Positions 6,558 to 12,291 of a stretch of DNA of 12,291 nt are shown piece by piece. Below the pieces are notes generated by a model that made no database searches, was not told the origin of the DNA, and saw nothing but the letters and a program-made list of their open reading frames with translations. Each line of letters opens with the position of its first letter. Position 1 is the first letter of the stretch. The position numbers and the translations under genes are program-made. Source of the stretch: Campylobacterales bacterium (GTDB lineage Bacteria; Campylobacterota; Campylobacteria; Campylobacterales; Hydrogenimonadaceae); NCBI GenBank assembly GCA_026986055.1, contig JALSPH010000120.1, positions 1 through 12,291 of the forward strand. Reading direction: 5' to 3'.

Positions 6558-9362
6558 TTACGCTTTATAGATCTTGACCGCACACTTTTTGTAGTCGGTC
6601 TGTTTGGACATCGGGCAAGTGTGGTCAAGGCACACTTTGTTTATGAAGACACGCTCATCGAACCAAGGTACGAATACCAAGCCTCTCGGCGGTCGGTTAC
6701 GTCCACGTGTTTCGATATGTGCTTTTACTTTTCCGCGTCGGCTTTCAATCCATACCATATCTCCCTGCTTGAGCCCTTTTGCCTTGGCATCTTTGGGGTT
6801 CATAAAGCATAGTGCCTCCGGTACCGCACGGTATAGCTCGGGAACACGCATCGTCATCGTACCGCTGTGCCAGTGCTCGAGGACGCGTCCCGTACAGAGC
6901 CATGTATCGTACTCGTTGTCCGGAATCTCTGTCGGATCCATATATGGTCTGAAGAATATCTTCGCTTTGTTTGGCAGAGCGATCTTTCCAAGACTCGGAT
7001 CGATCTTTTTGAGGTTACCTCGTTTGATCTTTTTGAGAGCCGGTCCATAGAAGGCGAACTCTTCACCCGGTTTGGCATGTTTTCTGGCGTACGGATCGTA
7101 CTTGACGTTGAAGCGCCACGGAGTATCTTTTCCGTCGACGACCGGCCAACGAAGACCGCGAACTCTGTGGTAGGTGTCGAAGTCGGCCAGGTCATGTCCA
7201 TGTCCGGCTCCAAATTTCCTGTACTCTTCCCATAGAGCTTTTTGGATGAAGAAACCGTAACCTTTAAATACTTTCCCGTCACTGCCTACCACATTTCTAT
7301 GATCACCAAATACATCCGTGTTGTCGAAACCTTCACTTATCGGATCGTCCGGACGGAAGCTTCTGTACCAGTCGTTGGCGAAGAGGATCTCGAACATTGT
7401 CGTATCTTCGTCATATCCCATCGCCTTCGCTTTTTCTATGACGTTTGGAAGCTTCTTGCCCCCTTTTACCGTCCATTCGCCCCAGAGATCTTTTACGGTG
7501 AAGCGTTTGGAGAGCTCTACCCACTGCCATGTGTCGCTCATGGCTTCACCTACAGGCACTACCTGTTGTCTCCAGTGTTGGGTCCTTCTTTCGGCATTTC
7601 CGTAAGCTCCCCACTTCTCGTAGATCATTGCGGAAGGCAGAACAAGATCGGAAACTTTTGCGGAGATTCCTGGATAGCCGTCGGATGTGACGATGAAGCA
7701 GTCCATCTTTCTTGCAGCTTTGATCCAGTGGTTCGCGTTTGCGGAGTCTTGGTACGGGTTACATACGTTCACCCATGCAAACTTGATCTTTCCGCTCTCT
7801 ATCTGGCGGTGGATGTTCATAATGTGCTGATATCCTACCGGGTTTATGGTGCCTTCAGGCAACTTCCAGATTTTTTCCGCGATCTTTCTGTGTTTTGGAA
7901 TCTTTACAAGCATATCTGCCGGCAGTCTGTGGGTGAAGGTTCCAACTTCGCGGGCGGTACCGCACGCTGAAGGCTGACCTGTCAAAGAGAATGCTCCCAT
8001 ACCCGGTTTTGCCTGCTTACCGAGCAGGAAGTGAACCATGTAGGATTGTTCGTTGACCCAGCTTCCTCTTGTGTGCTGGTTCATACCCATTGTCCAGAAG
8101 CTGACCATCTTTCTGCTCTTATCTATATAGAGATCACGCAGAGTCTCGAGTTTTTTCTTGAAGCTCTCGAGGCTCTCTTCAGGATCGCCTTTGGCGATTT
8201 TTGCCACATAGTCGAGAGTGTAAGGCTCAAGACCCTTTTTGAACTCTTCGAAACTTATCTCCCAGTGTCCGAGAGCGTGGCCTCTGTGTTTCATCTCCAT
8301 AGTATCGCCGGCTTTGTACCCAAGAGGTGCAAGGCCCGGTGCCTCTCTTTCGGAGACCACTTTGCTCTTCTCTTTTCGAATTGTTTCGAGCTCTTTGTCG
8401 GAATAGCCGAGCTTTTTCGCTTCATCCGGCATTCTCATGCCGTAGCCTGTTTCGACAAAGCCGGTTGCGAAAATTGTGTGTTTCTTCACAAAATCCCAGT
8501 CGATTACTTCCGGGTGGTTATAGACGATTTCATGGGCCAGGTAGTTCCAGAGTGCCAGGTCGGTGTTGGGTCTGAAGATTATCTCCATATCGGCAAGGTC
8601 GGAGCATCTGTGTCTGTATGTAGAGATGTTGACGACTTTTACCCGATCGGGGTCGGAGAGCTTTCTGTCCGTTACGCGAGCCCATAGAATCGGGTGCATC
8701 TCAGCCATATTTGCGCCCCATGTGACGATAGTGTCGGTTATCTCGATATCGTCGTAGCAGCCTGAAGGCTCATCGATTCCGAATGTCTGGAAAAATCCGA
8801 CGACGGCAGAGGCCATACAGTGGCGTGCATTGGGGTCGATGGCGTTCGATCTAAATCCGGCTTTCATCATTTTCGCAGCCGCATAACCCTCTTGGATAGT
8901 GTACTGTCCCGAGCCAAATACCGCTACGGCTTCGGGACCCCCCTCTTTTAGAGCTTTTCTTATGGCGCGCTCCATCTCGTCGAAGGCTCGCTTCCAGCTT
9001 ACCGGCCTAAACTTTCCTGTTTTGGAGAAGTTCCCTTTATCGTCCATTCGCAGCAGCGGTGTAGTAAGGCGGTCCGCACCGTACATGATCTTTGCGTTGA
9101 AATAACCCTTGATGCAGTTGAGCCCTCTGTTTACCGGCGCTGCGGGGTCCCCTTTGACCGCGACGATTTTACCGTCCTTTGTTGCGACCATGATACCGCA
9201 GCCGGTACCGCAGAAGCGGCAAACTGCTTTGTCCCATCGCCATCCGGCCTCGGCACTGCTCGCTTTGGCCTCCACTTCGGTAGGAACCGACATCCCAACA
9301 GCACTTGCTGCCGTAGCGGCAGCAGCACTCTTGAGGAAGTCGCGTCTTGACATAGATGACAT
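6558..9362 (-). CDS. napA: NapA, periplasmic nitrate reductase catalytic subunit
   Basis: A 934-residue molybdenum enzyme that reduces nitrate to nitrite in the periplasm. It has a twin-arginine signal (SRRDFLK, residues 5-11) followed by an alanine-rich stretch. One [4Fe-4S] cluster is bound by C48, C51, C55 and C83 (CRFCGTGC...LNCIKG). C182 in ARHCMASAV is the expected molybdenum ligand of the bis-MGD cofactor, and [15 protein letters not shown] near the C-terminus is a typical cofactor-binding segment. The length is above the roughly 830 residues of proteobacterial NapA and fits the longer epsilonproteobacterial form. AGGAGG lies 6 bases before the ATG at 9362, giving a strong start. The enzyme is matured with NapD and NapF and receives electrons from NapB and NapGH encoded downstream. 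An Fnr-like operator and a structured leader precede it. Confidence 0.98.
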   Translation of the reverse strand: MSSMSRRDFLKSAAAATAASAVGMSVPTEVEAKASSAEAGWRWDKAVCRFCGTGCGIMVATKDGKIVAVKGDPAAPVNRGLNCIKGYFNAKIMYGADRLTTPLLRMDDKGNFSKTGKFRPVSWKRAFDEMERAIRKALKEGGPEAVAVFGSGQYTIQEGYAAAKMMKAGFRSNAIDPNARHCMASAVVGFFQTFGIDEPSGCYDDIEITDTIVTWGANMAEMHPILWARVTDRKLSDPDRVKVVNISTYRHRCSDLADMEIIFRPNTDLALWNYLAHEIVYNHPEVIDWDFVKKHTIFATGFVETGYGMRMPDEAKKLGYSDKELETIRKEKSKVVSEREAPGLAPLGYKAGDTMEMKHRGHALGHWEISFEEFKKGLEPYTLDYVAKIAKGDPEESLESFKKKLETLRDLYIDKSRKMVSFWTMGMNQHTRGSWVNEQSYMVHFLLGKQAKPGMGAFSLTGQPSACGTAREVGTFTHRLPADMLVKIPKHRKIAEKIWKLPEGTINPVGYQHIMNIHRQIESGKIKFAWVNVCNPYQDSANANHWIKAARKMDCFIVTSDGYPGISAKVSDLVLPSAMIYEKWGAYGNAERRTQHWRQQVVPVGEAMSDTWQWVELSKRFTVKDLWGEWTVKGGKKLPNVIEKAKAMGYDEDTTMFEILFANDWYRSFRPDDPISEGFDNTDVFGDHRNVVGSDGKVFKGYGFFIQKALWEEYRKFGAGHGHDLADFDTYHRVRGLRWPVVDGKDTPWRFNVKYDPYARKHAKPGEEFAFYGPALKKIKRGNLKKIDPSLGKIALPNKAKIFFRPYMDPTEIPDNEYDTWLCTGRVLEHWHSGTMTMRVPELYRAVPEALCFMNPKDAKAKGLKQGDMVWIESRRGKVKAHIETRGRNRPPRGLVFVPWFDERVFINKVCLDHTCPMSKQTDYKKCAVKIYKA

Positions 9363-9392
9363 ACTTTACCTCCTGTAAGATTAGCTACTTTC

Positions 9393-9458
9393 TGGAATCG
9401 CACTAGTACCCAGATCCAAAAAAATTAAATTTTCTTGAAACCGGGCACTATGATTCCA
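9393..9458 (-). ncRNA. Long hairpin in the napA 5' leader
   Basis: Read as minus-strand RNA, this 66-base segment folds back on itself almost without interruption. The outer stem pairs 9452-9458 with 9393-9399 (7 bp). A 1-by-4 internal loop follows. The next stem pairs 9443-9450 with 9404-9411 (8 bp, one G-U). A five-step section is partly paired, and the inner stem pairs 9429-9437 with 9417-9425 (9 bp, one G-U) around a three-base loop. It starts about 4 bases after the predicted transcription start and ends about 20 bases before the Shine-Dalgarno. There is no terminal U-run after it, so it is not a terminator. It resembles no riboswitch I know. A 5' stabiliser or a regulatory leader are both possible. 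Confidence 0.6.
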
Positions 9459-9468
9459 ATGCAAAGTT

Positions 9469-9476
9469 ATTTTATA
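9469..9476 (-). promoter_or_regulatory. Predicted napA -10 box
   Basis: The minus strand reads TATAAAAT. Its last six bases, TAAAAT (9474-9469), lie 22 bases downstream of the Fnr-like palindrome, which places a start near 9462 with the palindrome centred at about -41.5. No convincing -35 hexamer is seen, as expected for an activator-dependent promoter. Confidence 0.6.
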
Positions 9477-9496
9477 GGAAACAAGATAAAATGTAG

Positions 9497-9510
9497 TTGA
9501 TTTAAGTCAA
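9497..9510 (-). promoter_or_regulatory. Crp/Fnr-type operator for the nap operon
   Basis: The plus strand reads TTGATTTAAGTCAA, a TTGA-N6-TCAA palindrome one base from the FNR consensus TTGAT-N4-ATCAA. It matches 13 of 14 bases of the site before the nor operon and lies in the promoter spacer of napA. The Crp/Fnr protein encoded immediately upstream (9632-10270) is the natural candidate to bind it. Confidence 0.72.
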
Positions 9511-9631
9511 AAAATTATTATTAGAATAAGGAAGAGTTCTTTTATACCGGCTTTTTATATTTTGTTAGAGTAAAAAAATAGTTTGAGTCTATATTTGGAT
9601 AGGAGATGAGAAATAGCCTGAAAGATGGGAA

Positions 9632-10270
9632 TTATAGATAAAAAGTCTCCAATCCTTCCCTATCTAACACTTCGATCTCATCTTTACTTTTCTTTATAAG
9701 ACCGAGAGTCGCCAGTTTTTTCAGAATTCTCGAGAGAGTTTCGGGAGTCATGTTCAGATCTGCCGCTATATAACTCTTTTTTAGTCTTTTCATCTCCTGC
9801 TCATGTTCGCAGATAAATTTGGCCACTCTGGCCGTAGAGTTCATCATAAGATTTGTCGCTATCACGTTTTCGAGATATTTTATCTTTTTGGAGAGGGACT
9901 TTATGAAAGCGAATGAGACTTCAGGATCTTTCAAAAACTCCTTTTCGAAAGCTTCGTAGTCTATGACCATAGCTTTCCCGTCTGTTTCAAACTCTGCAGA
10001 TGCCGGATAGCGCATATGTTCAAGGTTCACTATTTCAGCTATTACATCGAGAGGGAAAAAGTGGTGAAGAATAACCTTGTTCCCCTTCTGATCCGTTTTG
10101 TAGACCTGTAAGACACCATCTATCAACACTATAAGAGATTTCGCTTCGTCACCTTCGAAAAAGAGTATGGTTCCCTTTTTATATTCGACGATCTTTGAAA
10201 TCTCTTTGAGTCTTGCAAACTTTTTTTCATCCAAATGTTTAAAAAGATAGAAGTTTCTTAAGCTATCCAT
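9632..10270 (-). CDS. Crp/Fnr-family transcription regulator, probably controls nap and nor
   Basis: A 212-residue regulator. Residues about 10-115 form the cyclic-nucleotide-binding-like beta-barrel (GTILFFEGDEAKSLIVLIDG), a dimerisation helix lies at about 115-145, and a winged helix follows at about 146-212. The recognition helix reads TPETLSRIL with E177, S180 and R181, the E-x-x-S-R set that in FNR reads TTGAT half-sites. TTGAT-type palindromes lie nearby at three promoters. It has a single cysteine (C154), so it cannot carry an FNR-type [4Fe-4S] cluster. It is more like the NssR/NnrR/DNR groups that respond to nitrosative signals, but the ligand is not visible from sequence. It follows a 62-residue membrane gene after 18 bases, so the two are likely cotranscribed. 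Its ribosome site is weak (AAGAGTGG, with 7 bases between it and the ATG). No clear terminator follows, and read-through into napA is possible. Confidence 0.9.
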   Translation of the reverse strand: MDSLRNFYLFKHLDEKKFARLKEISKIVEYKKGTILFFEGDEAKSLIVLIDGVLQVYKTDQKGNKVILHHFFPLDVIAEIVNLEHMRYPASAEFETDGKAMVIDYEAFEKEFLKDPEVSFAFIKSLSKKIKYLENVIATNLMMNSTARVAKFICEHEQEMKRLKKSYIAADLNMTPETLSRILKKLATLGLIKKSKDEIEVLDREGLETFYL

Positions 10271-10288
10271 GTTTGTACCACTCTTTTA

Positions 10289-10477
10289 TTAAGCATATTT
10301 AAGAAATACTCCGATTGATAGTGAGAGCAATATTACGACAATGATCGTCAAAGGCGTATGGAATTTCTCCGGAATGGAGAATCTGGAGTCAAGCCACTCT
10401 ACTATTTTCATAGCGGGAAATAGCATGAAAAAGAGCATGACGATACTGAATACCAGTGTCAATACGATGTTCATCAT
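10289..10477 (-). CDS. Small two-helix membrane protein of unknown function
   Basis: A predicted 62-residue protein with two hydrophobic segments (about 3-22 and 41-60) joined by a short charged loop (KIVEWLDSRFSIPEKFHTP). I do not recognise the family. The ATG at 10477 is chosen because GGAG lies 8 bases upstream. A longer in-frame start at 10531 lacks a ribosome site, lies almost on the predicted transcription start, and would place an Fnr-like operator inside the coding sequence. It is the first gene of a two-gene unit with the Crp/Fnr regulator, which hints at a role linked to that regulator or to respiration. Nothing in the sequence shows this directly. Confidence 0.6.
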   Translation of the reverse strand: MMNIVLTLVFSIVMLFFMLFPAMKIVEWLDSRFSIPEKFHTPLTIIVVILLSLSIGVFLKYA

Positions 10478-10496
10478 CTCAGTGGCTCCGTTAACC

Positions 10497-10510
10497 TTGA
10501 TAGTAGTCAA
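10497..10510 (+). promoter_or_regulatory. Third Crp/Fnr-type operator, in the divergent promoter region
   Basis: The sequence TTGATAGTAGTCAA is a TTGA-N6-TCAA palindrome extended by one base pair on each side (C10496, G10511). It shares the TTGAT-N4-GTCAA form of the nap and nor sites. Its centre is 78.5 bases before the ATG of the plus-strand gene at 10582, close to the 77.5 bases at the nor operon. A TACCAT box (10534-10539) lies 23 bases downstream. On the other strand it falls downstream of a predicted -10 box for the regulator operon, where binding would repress. Confidence 0.6.
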
Positions 10511-10543
10511 GTATATTTTAGATCTTTGCATGTTACCATATTA

Positions 10544-10549
10544 ATTATA
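10544..10549 (-). promoter_or_regulatory. Predicted -10 box of the regulator operon
   Basis: The minus strand reads a consensus TATAAT about 67 bases before the start of the 62-residue gene. No good -35 hexamer is seen at 17 bases (CCTTTA). A transcription start near 10537 would put the palindrome at 10497-10510 about 27-40 bases into the transcript, which is compatible with autorepression. Confidence 0.4.
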
Positions 10550-10581
10550 AAATTAAAGGACATTCCTAAAGGAATATTAAC

Positions 10582-10953
10582 ATGCAAAAGTTTTTCTATC
10601 TTGAAGGCGGCTACCTTATTTTGGCATTTGCGATTTTGCTTGTAACTCTTTTTGTCACAACTCGCCCTTTTATGGGAAAAGGTGCCGTAAAAAAAGGAGT
10701 CGGTTCCGTAGCGACTATTTTGGCTTTTGCAATAGGAACCCACTACTTCGTAACTACAAATAGAATGGCAGAAGTGAGAGAGGCTTTCAATAGAGGAGAG
10801 AAGATAATCTGTGAAAGTAGGATGATACGAAAAGGTGCCCAATCGATCATTCTTAGTAAAAACTTAGGTTGGAAACTTGAGGGTGACTATTTCATATCCG
10901 ATGCCTACAGCCGTCCCTTTTTTACCGCTCGCTGTATTATATATGAAAAATAG
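10582..10953 (+). CDS. Membrane protein of unknown function, probable denitrification regulon member
   Basis: A 123-residue protein I do not recognise. Two hydrophobic segments (about 10-27 and 42-58) are followed by a C-terminal region of about 60 residues with mixed charge and two cysteines (C77 and C118). The short loop between the helices is basic (RPFMGKGAVKKG), which by the positive-inside rule would put the C-terminal region outside the cytoplasm. AAAGGA lies 8 bases before the ATG, within a small palindrome (10563-10576). The gene stands alone between divergent and downstream promoters and ends at its own hairpin terminator. An Fnr-like palindrome 78 bases upstream of the ATG, in nearly the same geometry as at nor, suggests it is switched on with nitrate and NO respiration. 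That is inference from position only. Confidence 0.75.
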   Translation: MQKFFYLEGGYLILAFAILLVTLFVTTRPFMGKGAVKKGVGSVATILAFAIGTHYFVTTNRMAEVREAFNRGEKIICESRMIRKGAQSIILSKNLGWKLEGDYFISDAYSRPFFTARCIIYEK

Positions 10954-10965
10954 ATAAAGAATCGA

Positions 10966-10996
10966 GCCCAAAATTTTGGGCACTTTCTATTTTTTA
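10966..10996 (+). terminator. Hairpin terminator after the 123-residue membrane gene
   Basis: GCCCAAAATTTTGGGC (10966-10981) is a perfect 16-base palindrome beginning 12 bases after the stop codon. It can form a 6-bp stem with a four-base loop. The following sequence is T-rich (ACTTTCTATTTTTTATT) although the run begins several bases late, so termination may be moderate. Confidence 0.65.
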
Positions 10997-11053
10997 TTAA
11001 AAATATATAAATTTCTGACTCCATTTTTAAAACCACAAAAAAAAGACAAATTC

Positions 11054-11067
11054 TTGATGTAAGTCAA
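11054..11067 (+). promoter_or_regulatory. Crp/Fnr-type operator for the nor operon
   Basis: TTGATGTAAGTCAA is a TTGA-N6-TCAA palindrome that differs from the nap operator at one base. It is centred 77.5 bases before the first ATG of the nor operon and 22 bases before a -10-like CATAAT, the same spacing as at napA. Confidence 0.75.
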
Positions 11068-11089
11068 TCCTATCTGAGATAAAAATTGT

Positions 11090-11095
11090 CATAAT
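11090..11095 (+). promoter_or_regulatory. Predicted nor operon -10 box
   Basis: CATAAT matches TATAAT at five of six positions. The predicted start is near 11102, which centres the operator at about -41.5 and leaves a leader of about 36 bases. No -35 hexamer is evident, consistent with activator dependence. Confidence 0.6.
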
Positions 11096-11137
11096 TGTCC
11101 CATGCCTTTATCCAGGGTATGAAAAAAAGGAGTCAAA

Positions 11138-11473
11138 ATGGATCCAGTCATTACGATGCCGCAGATTGCAGCCGACGAGTTTTTGAGAATATTCGTCGTA
11201 GCAACTCTGGTTCTGGTTTTTGGGGTCGGATACGCTGCTCTCATAACTCTCTCGAAGATGGGTGTGGTATCCAAAAAGATGATTCCTTTGGGATACATAT
11301 TCTGGATATTGCAGGTGTACTGTTTGTACGATCTTTCCGTACTGATCCATAGCAGCCAATTCACTGCGAAGGTTCTAACTGTTGCGATGCTTGCGTATCT
11401 GTTCGCGCCACATCTATACTTTTACCTTATCGAGCAGTCGGAAAAACGCTATGGAGATTCGGAAGAGAGTTAA
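11138..11473 (+). CDS. Membrane protein preceding norC, function unknown
   Basis: A 111-residue protein with three likely transmembrane helices (about 18-37, 48-70 and 77-97) and a charged C-terminal tail (EQSEKRYGDSEES). I do not recognise the family, and there are no heme or metal motifs. AAGGAG lies 5 bases before the ATG, so it should be well translated. It is the first gene after the nor promoter, 75 bases upstream of norC on the same strand. That position suggests an assembly factor or extra membrane subunit of the nitric oxide reductase, but neither is shown by sequence. Confidence 0.85.
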   Translation: MDPVITMPQIAADEFLRIFVVATLVLVFGVGYAALITLSKMGVVSKKMIPLGYIFWILQVYCLYDLSVLIHSSQFTAKVLTVAMLAYLFAPHLYFYLIEQSEKRYGDSEES

Positions 11474-11490
11474 TCAAAAACCGATTTTCT

Positions 11491-11520
11491 ACACTCTGCG
11501 CAATATGGGGCATAGAGTGT
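11491..11520 (+). other. Inverted repeat between the 111-residue gene and norC
   Basis: ACACTCT (11491-11497) and AGAGTGT (11514-11520) can form a 7-bp stem around a 16-base loop, extendable by a T-G and a C-G pair outward. No T-run follows, so it is not an intrinsic terminator. It ends about 19 bases before the norC ribosome site and may affect mRNA processing or stability. Confidence 0.4.
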
Positions 11521-11548
11521 GGAAACATCGGCGAAAAAAGGAGGAGAG

Positions 11549-12214
11549 ATGAGCGGAAAAAAAGTCTCGGTCTGGACGAGCATAACGTTCTGGCGTCGTT
11601 CAGCAGCCTGGGTCACCGGAACGGCCGTCGTGCTGCTGATGTGGCTTACGTTCAACACGATGGGGCAGATCGCAATGGGTTCGGATGAAGATCTGGAAAA
11701 CGGAGTCAAAAAAAGGATTCCGGCCGCCACGGTGATCAACTACCATATCGATTACAAGATGGACGAAAAGAGAGGACATGAGGTACCGGTTATCGGTGAA
11801 AAAGAGCCATTTTTCGGAAAAGAGTGGAGTGCCGACGAGGCAGCGGCACTGCTTCGACATGGCAAGCTGACTCAGCAGGCCAAAAACTGCATGAACTGTC
11901 ATACTCTGCTCGGCAACGGTGCATACTACGCTCCGGATCTTACCAAAGCGTGGCTCGATGCAAAATGGAACGACGGAACGATGACGGGAATAACCGGAAA
12001 AGAGACGAAAGAGGAGGCGATGGCCGAGTTTTTGATGCACCCTTCCCAGTTTCCTACACATGCTCGCATGATGCCCGATCTGGGGATCACCAAGGATGAG
12101 GCTATAGCACTTGTGGCGTTTCTTAAACATATGAGTGCGATAGATACGAACGGATTTCCTCGCAACTTCTCACAGTCTGCGAAGCGCCTAGAAGGAGGTA
12201 CTCATGCTCGCTAG
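11549..12214 (+). CDS. norC: NorC, cytochrome c subunit of nitric oxide reductase
   Basis: A 221-residue membrane-anchored monoheme cytochrome c that feeds electrons to NorB for reduction of NO to N2O. One transmembrane helix (about 19-42) follows a basic N-terminus. The heme site is CMNCH (114-118), directly followed by TLLGNGAYYAPDL, which is highly typical of NorC. M174 or M175 in HARMMPDLG is the likely axial methionine. The ATG at 11549 is chosen because AAGGAGGAGAG immediately precedes it. An in-frame ATG at 11519 lacks such a site and would add ten polar residues that include the ribosome-site region. The stop overlaps the norB start by 11 bases. Confidence 0.93.
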   Translation: MSGKKVSVWTSITFWRRSAAWVTGTAVVLLMWLTFNTMGQIAMGSDEDLENGVKKRIPAATVINYHIDYKMDEKRGHEVPVIGEKEPFFGKEWSADEAAALLRHGKLTQQAKNCMNCHTLLGNGAYYAPDLTKAWLDAKWNDGTMTGITGKETKEEAMAEFLMHPSQFPTHARMMPDLGITKDEAIALVAFLKHMSAIDTNGFPRNFSQSAKRLEGGTHAR

Positions 12215-12291
12215 TATAAAGTCAAACCAGTTTCAGTACGAGTCCAAAAAACTGGCAATGAACTACTATCGTGTCGCGATAGTGCTTTTTG
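12204..12291 (+). CDS. norB: NorB, catalytic subunit of nitric oxide reductase (3' partial)
   Basis: Only the first 29 codons are in the window. AAGGAGGT stands 4 bases before the ATG. The translation begins MLASIKSNQFQYESKKLAMN and runs into a hydrophobic stretch (YYRVAIVLF), which resembles the start of the first NorB helix. NorB proteins are 12-helix heme-copper oxidase relatives with a heme b3 and non-heme iron site, none of which is visible here. The assignment rests on the 11-base overlap with norC, the family's usual gene order, and the matching start of the protein. Confirmation needs sequence beyond 12291. Confidence 0.82.
   Translation, partial: MLASIKSNQFQYESKKLAMNYYRVAIVLF

Noticed and set aside
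7242..8687. Long plus-strand open frames opposite napA (242 and 218 codons)
   Set aside because: Both are antisense to conserved NapA sequence, have no recognisable domain, and have composition typical of reverse-strand shadows.
9511..9631. Terminator after the Crp/Fnr gene
   Set aside because: No GC-rich hairpin followed by a T-run was found on the minus strand. The region is simply AT-rich, and read-through into napA cannot be excluded.
10563..10576. ATTCC-TAAA-GGAAT palindrome before the 123-residue gene as an operator
   Set aside because: It is short, occurs once, and overlaps the ribosome site whose AAAGGA explains half of it. A 5-bp hairpin hiding the ribosome site is possible but weak, so it is not listed as a feature.
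1..12291. CRISPR array, insertion sequence, tRNA or rRNA
   Set aside because: No regularly spaced repeats, transposase-like frames, terminal inverted repeats or RNA gene sequences were recognised on either strand.

Overview
The window looks like a denitrification island from a member of the Campylobacterota (epsilonproteobacteria). The main reason is a minus-strand periplasmic nitrate reductase operon in the order napA-napG-napH-napB-napF-napL-napD, with no napC. This order is described for Wolinella and its relatives. The moderate GC content suggests a Sulfurovum- or Hydrogenimonas-like lineage rather than Campylobacter, but that is only a guess.

Layout: (1) Bases 1-93 hold the end of an unidentified plus-strand gene. 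(2) Bases 103-2406 (+) encode a membrane PAS-GGDEF-EAL protein that turns over cyclic di-GMP. Its stop codon overlaps the stop of the convergent nap operon. (3) Bases 2403-9362 (-) are the complete nap operon: catalytic NapA, the NapGH quinol dehydrogenase, diheme NapB, ferredoxin NapF, beta-propeller NapL and chaperone NapD. Its genes overlap or nearly touch, except for a 94-base napA-napG spacer that contains competing inverted repeats. (4) Bases 9363-9631 are the nap promoter and leader. (5) Bases 9632-10477 (-) encode a Crp/Fnr-family regulator preceded by a 62-residue two-helix membrane protein. (6) Bases 10582-10953 (+) encode an unrecognised 123-residue membrane protein followed by a hairpin terminator. 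(7) From 11138 (+) runs a nitric oxide reductase operon: an unrecognised 111-residue membrane protein, NorC, and the start of NorB, which is cut by the window edge.

How the parts fit: Nap reduces nitrate to nitrite in the periplasm with electrons from menaquinol through NapGH and NapB. NorCB reduces NO to N2O. No nitrite reductase lies in the window. The strongest regulatory signal is a 14-base palindrome of the form TTGAT-N4-GTCAA. It occurs three times: before napA (9497-9510), between the regulator operon and the 123-residue gene (10497-10510), and before the nor operon (11054-11067). The regulator between nap and nor has an E-x-x-S-R recognition helix that fits this FNR-type sequence, but it lacks the FNR iron-sulfur cysteines. 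At napA and nor the palindrome stands exactly 22 bases before a good -10 box, the arrangement of a class II activator.

The least expected structure is the napA leader. Starting about four bases after the predicted transcription start, bases 9393-9458 can fold into one nearly continuous 66-nt hairpin. The 123-, 111- and 62-residue membrane proteins are the unexplained parts of this apparent denitrification regulon.
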